The notes beneath the pieces are model-generated. The model ran no database searches. It had not been told where the DNA came from and saw only the letters and a list, made by a program, of their open reading frames with translations. Made by a program: the position numbers and the translations under genes. This document shows positions 40,389 to 46,975 of a stretch of 46,975 bases of DNA, in pieces. The stretch's first letter is position 1, and each line of letters begins with the position of its first letter. This DNA is from Chloroflexi bacterium UBA5189 (GTDB taxonomy: Bacteria; Chloroflexota; Limnocylindria; Limnocylindrales; CSP1-4). The DNA lies in NCBI GenBank assembly GCA_002413045.1, contig DHWF01000028.1, forward strand, positions 146,190 through 193,164, in the 5' to 3' direction.

Positions 40389-41752
40389 CAGCCCCGCGTC
40401 CAGCGATTGACGAGGTACGGCTTGAGCCGCTCGAACTCGCGGGCCTGGCGCTCCACGCTGTCCTCGGCGCGCTCGGTGGACAGGTCGCGGTTCTCGATGA
40501 CGGCGCTCGCGACTCGTCCGAAGTAGACCGGGACGAGCGCCGCGACAAACGCGTCGAGATCCGCGGGGTGGTCGCGCGCGGCGATGATCAGGTCGTAGAT
40601 CACGCGCGCCCAGACCGCGTCGGGGAAGGCGAACGCGGCCGCGGCCGCCGACATCTGGGCGGTGGCCGGTCGCTCGCTGCCGGGGGCATCCGTGTCCAGC
40701 GTGGAGCGGACGTGGTCCGCGGCGGCACCCGCTTCCGTGGCGAGCCCGAGCACGGCCGCGTTCGTATCCGCGGACAGCATCTTGGCCCACGTCGCGCCCA
40801 TCGTCAGCGCGGCTGCCTGGAACTCCGAGAGCAGGCGCAGGACGTTCACGTCGAGCGGCGGCGGATCGATCACGCGCTCGAAGCCGTACGCCGGCACATC
40901 GTGGCTGCCGGTGGTCGACGACCAGCGCTCGGCGTTGGCAATCGCGAGCCGCAGGATCGTCGTGACGACCTGCCGGAACATCGGCCCGAGGTCGGCGCCC
41001 GGGTCCTTCGGATCGTGGATCTTCGCGCCGAGGCGCGCCTGGCAGACCGCGAAGCCGCCGGTGACCGCGAGCGTCGTCATCCAGATGTCGATCCCGAAGC
41101 GCGACACCTCCGGGGTCCAGTGCCCCGCATCCAGGTAGTGCCGGACGAGGTCGCCGGAGACGCCGAAGTCGCCACCGATCGGCTGCCGGATCCGGAGCCC
41201 GTACAGGGCCCGGGTCAGCGGGTAGGTGACCGAGTTGGTGATCGTGCCGTCGTGCTTGTGGCGTGCGTAGAGCGGGGCCGTGAAGTCGTAGCCGCCCTTC
41301 AGGATCGGGCCGGCGAGGAGCTCGATCCACTCGGGCGCGATGCTGCGCAGGTCGGAGTCGACGACGACCAGCGCCTCGACCTCGAGCGCCGCCGCGATCT
41401 CGAAGATGGTCCGCAGCGCGGCGCCCTTGCCGCCGACGCCATCGATCTCCGGGTAGGTGAGCGACACGCGCGCCAGCTTGTTCCGAGGTCGGACGAGGAG
41501 GATCCGCTCGACGTAGTCGGGCGGTTCGGTGTCGATCACGACCCGCTGGGTGCCGTCCGGCGAGCCAGCGTCCGAGTTCACCACGACCGGGCGGAGGTCG
41601 GGGAAATACTGGACGAGGCCAGCCTGAGCCGCCCGGACGACATAGCCGATCGTCGCGGCGTTCTTGAAGCTCGGGATGCCGACCATGATGTCCGCTCGTT
41701 CGAGACGGGCGATCTCTTCTCGGATGGCCGGCGTCAGCACGGGCTGAGGCAC
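40388..41752 (-). CDS. GT-A glycosyltransferase, mannosylglycerate synthase-like
   Basis: A 454-residue glycosyltransferase starting at GTG 41752 (VPQPVLTPAIREEIARLERADIM). The sugar-nucleotide fold shows IMVGIPSFKNAATIGYVVRAA, the DxD motif VVVDSDLRSIAPEW (Asp132, Asp134), the QPIGGDFGVSGDLVRHYL acceptor loop and FGIDIWMTT. This arrangement resembles the retaining mannosylglycerate synthases (GT78) and related GT2-like enzymes. A C-terminal helical region of ~180 residues follows. Substrates are inferred: with the GpgS-like enzyme downstream, a (mannosyl)glucosylglycerate pathway is a reasonable hypothesis. No phosphatase (GpgP) gene is adjacent. Confidence 0.8.
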   Translation of the reverse strand: MPQPVLTPAIREEIARLERADIMVGIPSFKNAATIGYVVRAAQAGLVQYFPDLRPVVVNSDAGSPDGTQRVVIDTEPPDYVERILLVRPRNKLARVSLTYPEIDGVGGKGAALRTIFEIAAALEVEALVVVDSDLRSIAPEWIELLAGPILKGGYDFTAPLYARHKHDGTITNSVTYPLTRALYGLRIRQPIGGDFGVSGDLVRHYLDAGHWTPEVSRFGIDIWMTTLAVTGGFAVCQARLGAKIHDPKDPGADLGPMFRQVVTTILRLAIANAERWSSTTGSHDVPAYGFERVIDPPPLDVNVLRLLSEFQAAALTMGATWAKMLSADTNAAVLGLATEAGAAADHVRSTLDTDAPGSERPATAQMSAAAAAFAFPDAVWARVIYDLIIAARDHPADLDAFVAALVPVYFGRVASAVIENRDLSTERAEDSVERQAREFERLKPYLVNRWTRG

Positions 41753-41822
41753 GAACCCACCGTACCACCGATCGGAATCCTCGGGCGACCGCGCCCTATG
41801 ATCCGGCTCGGGAGGGAGCGGG

Positions 41823-43166
41823 ATGGGACTGGCTGCACGCCTGGCAGGGCTGACGACGTCGGGCCGCGCCCGGGTCGCCGTGGCCTGGGCGATGTACGAC
41901 TTCGCCAACACGATCTTCTCGTTCGCCGTGGTGTCGGGCGCGATCGGGCTGTGGCTCGTGTCGGACAGCCGCTTCGGCGAGCGCGACGGCAACTTCGTGC
42001 TGAGCGTGGCCGTCGTCGTCAGCGTCGGGCTGAACGCGCTGGTGTCGCCGATCCTGGGCGCGCTGAGCGACCGCGGCGGCCGCCGCATGCCGTACCTGCT
42101 CTTCTTCACGCTCCTGTGCATCGTGCCGACGGTCTTCATCGGCTGGAGCACGCCGCTGGTCGGCGTCCTCCTGTTCATCGTGGCCAACTTCGCGTACCAG
42201 GCGTCGCTGATCTACTACGACTCCACGCTCAAGTCCGTCAGCCGGCCCGAGTCGCGCGGCCGGCTGTCGGGCATCGGCGTGGCCGTGGGCTACTTCGGCA
42301 CGATCTTCTCCGGCCTGTTCCTGTTGGCGTTCAGCGTCGCCGTCGACAACCGGTTCCTGGTCGCGGGCGTCCTGTTCGGGATCTTCGCCATTCCGATCTT
42401 CCTGTTCGTCCGCGAGTCCGGCACGATCGGGCGCGTCTCGATGGCGGACGTCCTCGGCTCGCTCACGCAGCTGCGGACGACCGTGCGCCACGCCCGCGAG
42501 GTGCCCGGGTTGCTGCGGTTCATGGTCGGCAGGTTCTTCTACTCCGATGCGGTCAACACGATCATCGTGGTCATGACCGTCGTGACCACCAAGGCCAAGG
42601 GCATGACCGATTCGCAGGCGCTGATCGTCCTGCTGAGCCTCACCGTCGCGGCCATCGTCGCGAGCTTCGGCTGGGGCTTGCTCGTCGATCGACTCGGGCC
42701 GCGGCGGACCCTGATGATCGTGCTCACGTCGTGGGCGGTCGGGCTGGTCCTCGGCGCGATCTCGCTGAGCGTCGACGGCCCGATCGGGCTGGTCATGTTC
42801 CTCGTCGCCGGTGCGATCCTCGGGAGTGGCCTCGGCGGCGTCCAGGTGGCGGATCGCGTGCTGATGGTCCGGCTCTCGCCCCCGGAGCGGGTCGGCGAGT
42901 TCTTCGGCCTGTACGGCCTCGTCGGGAAGGGCTCGCAGGTCGTCGGACAGCTGCTGTACGGCTTCACGCTGCTGCTGTTCTTCGACACGCTCGGCGTCGG
43001 CGCGTATCAGCTCGCGGTGCTGACACTCCTGGTCACGATGCTGATCGGAGCGTGGATCCTGCGCCCGGTCAGCGACAAGTGGCAGGGTTCCGGCGAGGGG
43101 GATGTGGTCGCGCCTCCGGAGCGGTTGGCGCCGATGTCGGCGCCCGTCTGGGATCGCGAGAGCTGA
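41823..43166 (+). CDS. UMF1-type MFS transporter (Atg22-like)
   Basis: A 447-residue transporter with twelve helices. It has AWAMYDFANTIFSFAVVSGAIGLWL (about residues 22-46), the signature of the UMF1 family related to yeast Atg22, and the GALSDRGGRRMPYLL loop. Its substrate is unknown; Atg22 exports amino acids and others export sugars. The ATG has a strong purine-rich Shine-Dalgarno (GGGAGGGAG just upstream). It is divergent from the glycosyltransferase operon with 70 bases between starts, so shared control and export of the operon's product are plausible. It is convergent with galE, three bases between stops. Confidence 0.92.
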   Translation: MGLAARLAGLTTSGRARVAVAWAMYDFANTIFSFAVVSGAIGLWLVSDSRFGERDGNFVLSVAVVVSVGLNALVSPILGALSDRGGRRMPYLLFFTLLCIVPTVFIGWSTPLVGVLLFIVANFAYQASLIYYDSTLKSVSRPESRGRLSGIGVAVGYFGTIFSGLFLLAFSVAVDNRFLVAGVLFGIFAIPIFLFVRESGTIGRVSMADVLGSLTQLRTTVRHAREVPGLLRFMVGRFFYSDAVNTIIVVMTVVTTKAKGMTDSQALIVLLSLTVAAIVASFGWGLLVDRLGPRRTLMIVLTSWAVGLVLGAISLSVDGPIGLVMFLVAGAILGSGLGGVQVADRVLMVRLSPPERVGEFFGLYGLVGKGSQVVGQLLYGFTLLLFFDTLGVGAYQLAVLTLLVTMLIGAWILRPVSDKWQGSGEGDVVAPPERLAPMSAPVWDRES

Positions 43167-43169
43167 CCC

Positions 43170-44150
43170 TCAGGCCGCTCGCCGCGACGCGAGCGCCCAC
43201 GCAGATCCGATCATCTCCTCGAGCGTAGAGCGCTCCGGCGTCCAGCCGAGCACCTCGCGCGCCCTGTCGATCGCGGCGACCAACTCCGGGGGATCGCCTG
43301 CGCGGCGTGGCCCCTCGACCCGCGGAACCGGCCTGTCGACCACTCGCTCCACGGCGGCGATCACCTCGCGCACGCTGAAGCCGCGGCCGCTGCCCAGGTT
43401 GCAGATCAGCATTGCGTCGGTCCGGGCATCGCCGGGCGCGGTCGCGTCGAGGGCGAGCCGGTGCGCGTCGGCGAGATCGAGGACGTGCAGGTAGTCGCGA
43501 ATGGGGGTGCCGTCCGGCGTCGGGTAGTCGTCGCCCCACACGTTGAGCGGCGCGCCACCGAGGACCGCCTTGAGGGCGTTCGGGATCAGGTGGGTTTCAG
43601 GGTCGTGCACCTCGCCGTTGCGGGCGCTCGCACCCGCGACGTTGAAGTAGCGGAGCGCGGCCGCACGGAGGCCATAGGCGCGGGAGTACCAGCCGGCCGC
43701 TGCCTCGAGGGTGCGCTTGGTCTCGCCGTACACGTTGATCGGGCGGAGTGGGGCGTCCTCGCGTACGGGGCTCGCCTCCGGCATGCCGTACACGGACGCG
43801 GTCGACGAGATGACGAGCCGATTCACGCCGGCGTCGCGCATGCCATCGAGCAGTGCGATCCCGCCCGCGACGTTCTCCTGGAAGTACAGCGCCGGCTGCT
43901 GCATTGATTCGCCGACGAGCGAGCGCGCCGCGCAGTGGAGGACCGCATCGATCCGGTTCGCAGCGAGGAGTTGCGCGACGGCTGCGCGATCGCCGTAGCT
44001 GCCGCGCACGAGCTCGGCGCCGCCGAGGTCCGCGGCCGGGTTGTCGCTGGCGCCGCTGTCCAGCACGACGACCTTGTGCCCGGCGTCTACCAGGAGCTCG
44101 ACCGAGACCGAGCCGACATAGCCGGCGCCGCCGGTGACGAGGATGCGCAT
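43170..44150 (-). CDS. galE: UDP-glucose 4-epimerase
   Basis: A 326-residue extended SDR: GGAGYVGS at residues 7-14 for NAD, catalytic Ser/Thr at 116-117 (ISSTASVYG) and Tyr141-x3-Lys145 (YGETK), and the C-terminal ERSTLEEMI end. It interconverts UDP-glucose and UDP-galactose, supplying sugars for polysaccharides. It is the last of the cca-TPR-galE minus-strand genes, 19 bases after the TPR gene. The ATG at 44150 begins directly at MRILVTGGAG; a longer frame upstream overlaps the TPR gene. Confidence 0.95.
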   Translation of the reverse strand: MRILVTGGAGYVGSVSVELLVDAGHKVVVLDSGASDNPAADLGGAELVRGSYGDRAAVAQLLAANRIDAVLHCAARSLVGESMQQPALYFQENVAGGIALLDGMRDAGVNRLVISSTASVYGMPEASPVREDAPLRPINVYGETKRTLEAAAGWYSRAYGLRAAALRYFNVAGASARNGEVHDPETHLIPNALKAVLGGAPLNVWGDDYPTPDGTPIRDYLHVLDLADAHRLALDATAPGDARTDAMLICNLGSGRGFSVREVIAAVERVVDRPVPRVEGPRRAGDPPELVAAIDRAREVLGWTPERSTLEEMIGSAWALASRRAA

Positions 44151-44169
44151 CGCCGAAGGGTAGCCGGGG

Positions 44170-44499
44170 TCAGCCGCGACCACGCAACCGGTTGAGCCAG
44201 CGCCGCCACCATGGCGCAGCCTTCGTCGGGTCGATCGCTGATGGCTCAGGTGGCTCGGGCAGGTCGAGCTCGCCGAGGAGGCGCGCGGCCGCCGCTTCGT
44301 CCGGGTCGATCTCGAGCGCCCGGCGGGCGAGCCCTCGAGCGGCCTCGGGATCGCCGCGGCGCGCTGCGATCCGCGCAAGCCCAACGACGGCGATGGCGTT
44401 GCGCGGATCGGCATCCGCGACCAGGTTGAAGTGGCGCTCCGCCACCTCGAGCTCGTCGCGCGCCAGCGCCGATTCGGCGGCCAGCAGCCGCTCGATCAC
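44170..44499 (-). CDS. Small TPR-like protein
   Basis: A 109-residue protein. Residues 1-80 carry two tetratricopeptide-like helical pairs (LAAESALARDELEVAERHFNLVADADPRNAIAVVGLARIAARRGDPEAARGLARRALEIDPDEAAAARLLGEL). A Pro-rich linker and a basic end with WWRRWLNRLRGRG follow, which could bind membrane or RNA. It overlaps the cca gene by four bases (GTGA). It probably serves as a scaffold; function is unknown. Confidence 0.85.
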   Translation of the reverse strand: MIERLLAAESALARDELEVAERHFNLVADADPRNAIAVVGLARIAARRGDPEAARGLARRALEIDPDEAAAARLLGELDLPEPPEPSAIDPTKAAPWWRRWLNRLRGRG

Positions 44500-45857
44500 C
44501 CCTCGTCCGCCAGCATCGACTCGGCGAGGAGCAGGAGCGTCGCCCGGTCGTTCCGCTTCGGGTCGGCGATCACGAGCTCGAGGAGCGCGTCGAGGATGCG
44601 GCCCAGGTTCGGGCCCGCCGGCAGGCCGAGCTCGGCCATCAGGTCGTTGCCATGGACCGCAAGCCGCGACCGATCGAGGACCACCGCATCCGCGAGCTCC
44701 GCGGCGACACGGTGCCGGAGCCCGGCGAGGTCGTGCGCCTCGGGATCGAGCCCGCTGCCGATGTTGTCCGCCGCTCGAAGTGCGAACAGGTCGTCGATCG
44801 AGCTCACCCCGACGCGCTGGATGAACCGGCGGACGCCCGCGTCACCCCAGTCCGGCTCGTACGTGAACATGTGGTTGCGAACCAGGTGGACGACCCGCTC
44901 GGTCGCCGTGCGCGGGTAGTGGAGCCGATCCAGGAGGCTCGTGGCGATGTCCGCGCCCACCACCTCGTGGCCGCGAAACGGCCCGTCGTCGATCGTCGAC
45001 GGCTTCCCGATGTCGTGCAGGAGCGCAGTCAGGCGCACGACCGGCCGATCGGCAGGCGCGGCATCGACAGTTCGCAGCGTGTGGTCGAACAGGTCCTCGC
45101 CCTCGATCTTGTTCTGGGCGATCCCGCGCTGCGCGGCCAGCTCGGGCAGCATGAGCTCGAGAAGCCCGGAGTCAGCCATCAGCCGAAATCCGATGGACGG
45201 CCTGGCGGCCGAGAGCAGCTTCTGCAGCTCCGCAGCGACGCGCTCGCCGGACACGTGGCCGGCGAGGGCCGCATTGGCGCGAATCGCCTCGAACGTTGCC
45301 GGCTCGATCGTGAACTCCAGGACGGCGGCGAGACGGACGGCCCGGACCATGCGCAGCGCGTCCTCGCGGAAGCGCGCGGCGGGCTCGCCGACCGCACGAA
45401 GCGTCCGAGCATCGATGTCGGCGACGCCACCAAGCGGGTCGACCAACCCTGGAGTCGGTCTGCCGGCGGCGTCCGGAGGCGCCCCGGCGCCCCACGCGAT
45501 CGCGTTCACGGTGAAGTCGCGACGGGCCAGGTCGAGCCCGACGTCCGTCCCGAACTCGACGCGGTGGGGCCGCCGGAAGTCGGCGTAGTCGTGGTCGGTT
45601 CGGAAGGTCGTCACCTGGTACGCGACGCCCAGCTCGCGAACCGACACGGTGCCGAAGCGATTCTCGTAGTCGGCGCCAGGGAAGATCTCGATCAGGCGCT
45701 GGGGCAGCGCGTCGGACGCGAGGTCCCAATCGTCGGCCGGTCGACCCAGGATCGTGTCGCGTACCGAGCCGCCAACGACGTAGGCGGCGTGCCCGTGCGC
45801 CCACAGCCGCTCCATCAGGGCGACGACACCCGCCGGTGGCGCGATCCGTACCGTCAT
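44496..45857 (-). CDS. cca: CCA tRNA nucleotidyltransferase / poly(A) polymerase family enzyme
   Basis: A 453-residue class II nucleotidyltransferase. The head domain is AYVVGGSVRDTILGRPADDWDLASDA (about residues 25-50) with the GGSVRD loop and D-x-D (DWD), followed by RRDFTVNAIAW and the neck REDALRMVRAVRLAA. A C-terminal HD domain is visible as LTALLHDIGKPSTIDD and HEVVGADIATSLL near 290-320. The enzyme adds or repairs the 3' CCA of tRNAs; the tRNA-Thr in this window has CCA encoded, so repair may be its main job. It starts the TPR and galE genes. Confidence 0.93.
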   Translation of the reverse strand: MTVRIAPPAGVVALMERLWAHGHAAYVVGGSVRDTILGRPADDWDLASDALPQRLIEIFPGADYENRFGTVSVRELGVAYQVTTFRTDHDYADFRRPHRVEFGTDVGLDLARRDFTVNAIAWGAGAPPDAAGRPTPGLVDPLGGVADIDARTLRAVGEPAARFREDALRMVRAVRLAAVLEFTIEPATFEAIRANAALAGHVSGERVAAELQKLLSAARPSIGFRLMADSGLLELMLPELAAQRGIAQNKIEGEDLFDHTLRTVDAAPADRPVVRLTALLHDIGKPSTIDDGPFRGHEVVGADIATSLLDRLHYPRTATERVVHLVRNHMFTYEPDWGDAGVRRFIQRVGVSSIDDLFALRAADNIGSGLDPEAHDLAGLRHRVAAELADAVVLDRSRLAVHGNDLMAELGLPAGPNLGRILDALLELVIADPKRNDRATLLLLAESMLADEG

Positions 45858-45909
45858 GGATGCAGGGTGCCACGACCGTCCGGCCGTGAGCGCGGGCGCC
45901 GAGCGACGC

Positions 45910-46425
45910 CTAGTTCCGGCCCAGGAAGAGGTAGGTCCGCCAGGCCTCGTTGCGCTCGTCAGCGAGGTATGGCGTGAACAGCGAGTACAGGTCGCTCCGG
46001 GGCTCGAACGGCGGCCGCAGCAGGCGAACGCGCGCCTCCTCAGGCGTCTTGCCGCCCTTGCGGTGGTTGCACGGCTTGCACGCCGCAACGAGGTTGTCCC
46101 AGGTGTGGGAGCCGCCGCGATGGCGCGGCAGGATGTGATCGAGCGTCAGGTCGGAGGCGACACGGCCGCAGTACTGGCAGGTGTGGCGGTCGCGCGCGAA
46201 GACCTCGCGGCGGGTCAGCTTGACCCGCGGTCGCGGGCGATGGACTCGATGCTGGAGCCGGATCACGGACGGCGCGTGGAACTCCTGGCGCACGGTCCGG
46301 ATGATCTGGTGGTCGTACTCCAGGACCTCGGCCTTCGCGCCGAACACCAGCCGGAACGCGCGTGGCAGGTTCGTCACGTTCAGCGGTTCGTAATCCTGGT
46401 TCAGCACGAGCACGACGCCGTTCAT
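45910..46425 (-). CDS. HNH endonuclease
   Basis: A 171-residue HNH protein. Residues 1-55 form an N-terminal domain (VVLVLNQDYEPLNVTNLPRAFRLVFGAKAEVLEY), followed by KLTRREVFARDRHTCQYCG and the catalytic LTLDHILPRHRGGSHTWDNLVAACKPCNHRKG. Cys pairs at about 83/86 and 123/126 bind structural zinc, and the DH...N...H residues the catalytic metal. Such stand-alone housekeeping HNH genes of this type are widespread in bacteria; their role is unknown. It lies 25 bases after HMG-CoA lyase. Confidence 0.94.
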   Translation of the reverse strand: MNGVVLVLNQDYEPLNVTNLPRAFRLVFGAKAEVLEYDHQIIRTVRQEFHAPSVIRLQHRVHRPRPRVKLTRREVFARDRHTCQYCGRVASDLTLDHILPRHRGGSHTWDNLVAACKPCNHRKGGKTPEEARVRLLRPPFEPRSDLYSLFTPYLADERNEAWRTYLFLGRN

Positions 46426-46450
46426 CGTGGGCGGATGCTATGCCAAAACT

Positions 46451-46975
46451 TCAGCGACCGATCGGCGCGCCCGTGGCGGCGTCCCAGCCGCCGGCCTGGC
46501 CCACCTTCGACGTGAGCGGCTTGCCGAGCGCCGTCGTGATGAACCGCGCCGCATCCAGGATCCCGACGAGATCGACGCCGTGCTCGAACCCGGAGGCGTC
46601 GAGGAGGTAGACGAGGTCCTCGGTTGCGAGATTCCCTGCGGCGCCCGGCGCGTAGGGGCAGCCACCCGTGCCGCCGGTCGAGCTGTCAAAGCAGCGGATC
46701 CCCGCGTCGAGTCCGGCGACGACGTTCGCCAGCGCCGTCCCGCGGGTGTCATGGAAGTGGTACGCGATCTGGCGCAGCTCGATTCCCGCTCCCGTGGCGG
46801 CATCCGTGAGCGCCGTCACCTGGTCCGGGACACCGACGCCGATCGTGTCGCCGAAGCACACCTCGTCGACGCCGAGCTCGAGCAGCCGGGTCGCGACGGC
46901 GACCGCCCGATGCGGGTCGACCGCGCCGGTGTACGGGCAGCCGAAGGCGGTCGAGACGTAGCCGCGCCGCCACCA
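46451..46975 (-). CDS. Hydroxymethylglutaryl-CoA lyase (5' end outside window)
   Basis: The C-terminal 174 residues of an HMG-CoA lyase; the N-terminus lies beyond the right edge, and the codon phase at 46975 is open. Visible are VSTAFGCPYTGAVDP, EVCFGDTIGVGVPDQV, the metal ligands in AYHFHDTRG and the catalytic Cys loop GGTGGCPYAPGAAGN. The enzyme cleaves HMG-CoA to acetyl-CoA and acetoacetate in leucine breakdown. Co-directional with the HNH gene. Confidence 0.94.
   Translation of the reverse strand, partial: WWRRGYVSTAFGCPYTGAVDPHRAVAVATRLLELGVDEVCFGDTIGVGVPDQVTALTDAATGAGIELRQIAYHFHDTRGTALANVVAGLDAGIRCFDSSTGGTGGCPYAPGAAGNLATEDLVYLLDASGFEHGVDLVGILDAARFITTALGKPLTSKVGQAGGWDAATGAPIGR

Noticed and set aside
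40388..42187. Long form of the glycosyltransferase beginning near 42187
   Set aside because: It overlaps the divergent transporter gene and the added N-terminal stretch is of antisense composition; the GTG at 41752 gives a natural start.

Overview
The window is GC-rich, densely coded bacterial DNA with no ribosomal RNA, no CRISPR array, no insertion sequence and no recognisable integrase. Several traits point towards a soil or freshwater Chloroflexota lineage (Limnocylindria/Ellin6529-like), although an actinobacterium cannot be excluded from sequence alone. These traits are the many GTG starts, ATGA/GTGA overlaps, TadE/TadG pseudopilins with a Pro-Thr stalk, an ECF42-type sigma factor paired with a YCII/DGPF protein, AfsR-like cyclase-ATPase signalling, and lipoproteins with Ala/Ser/Pro-rich N-terminal linkers. 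This assignment is inference.

Layout. 1-1318: a LigD-type polymerase gene cut by the window edge and a P-loop kinase-like gene. 1409-3077: YCII/DGPF protein plus ECF42-type sigma factor. 3180-4307: AI-2E family membrane protein. 6330-4317 (minus): Crp/Fnr regulator, DUF5996 protein and glyoxalase-fold protein. 6483-6869: an Ala-rich helical protein. 6921-11745 (minus): a large lipoprotein and a cyclase/NB-ARC-like signalling protein. 11859-25769: a region studded with partial copies of the tRNA-Thr(CGT) gene that lies at its right end. 25827-30983 (plus): rhodanese, DinB-like protein, TMEM175-like channel, DUF1003 and CvpA-like proteins, and a P-type ATPase. 31553-30993 (minus): an HD-domain protein. 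34158-31563 (minus): three Tad pseudopilin genes. 41752-34287 (minus): two nucleotide-sugar glycosyltransferases (one fused to two universal stress domains), glycerate kinase, an endonuclease III homologue, and an OmpR-type two-component pair. 41823-43166 (plus): a UMF1-type transporter. 46975-43170 (minus): HMG-CoA lyase (cut by the edge), HNH nuclease, CCA-adding enzyme, TPR protein and GalE.

The most unusual feature is the set of three tRNA 3'-part copies at 11859-11903, 12514-12558 and 21793-21827, all in the same orientation as the intact tRNA-Thr at 25695-25769. Two copies run from the encoded CCA to exactly the first base of the anticodon loop, and the third stops in the anticodon stem. 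Mismatches fall from 3 to 2 to 0 as the intact gene is approached. This is the geometry expected of attachment-site scars left by elements that integrated one after another into the tRNA gene, each pushing older scars outward. The segments they bound hold accessory genes: a single lipoprotein gene (655 bp repeat period); a 9.3-kb block of oxidoreductases, metal-transporter-like membrane proteins and an MFS exporter, with a broken gene at its edge; and a 3.9-kb block of secreted proteins including a caspase/gingipain-like protein. No recombinase is present, so a non-autonomous element or very old scars are the working explanations.

A second coherent unit is the glycosyltransferase operon. It contains a GpgS-like enzyme fused to two UspA domains, a second glycosyltransferase resembling mannosylglycerate-type enzymes, and a glycerate kinase. 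This suggests a stress-linked route to a glucosylglycerate-type compatible solute or polysaccharide primer, with a two-component system directly downstream.
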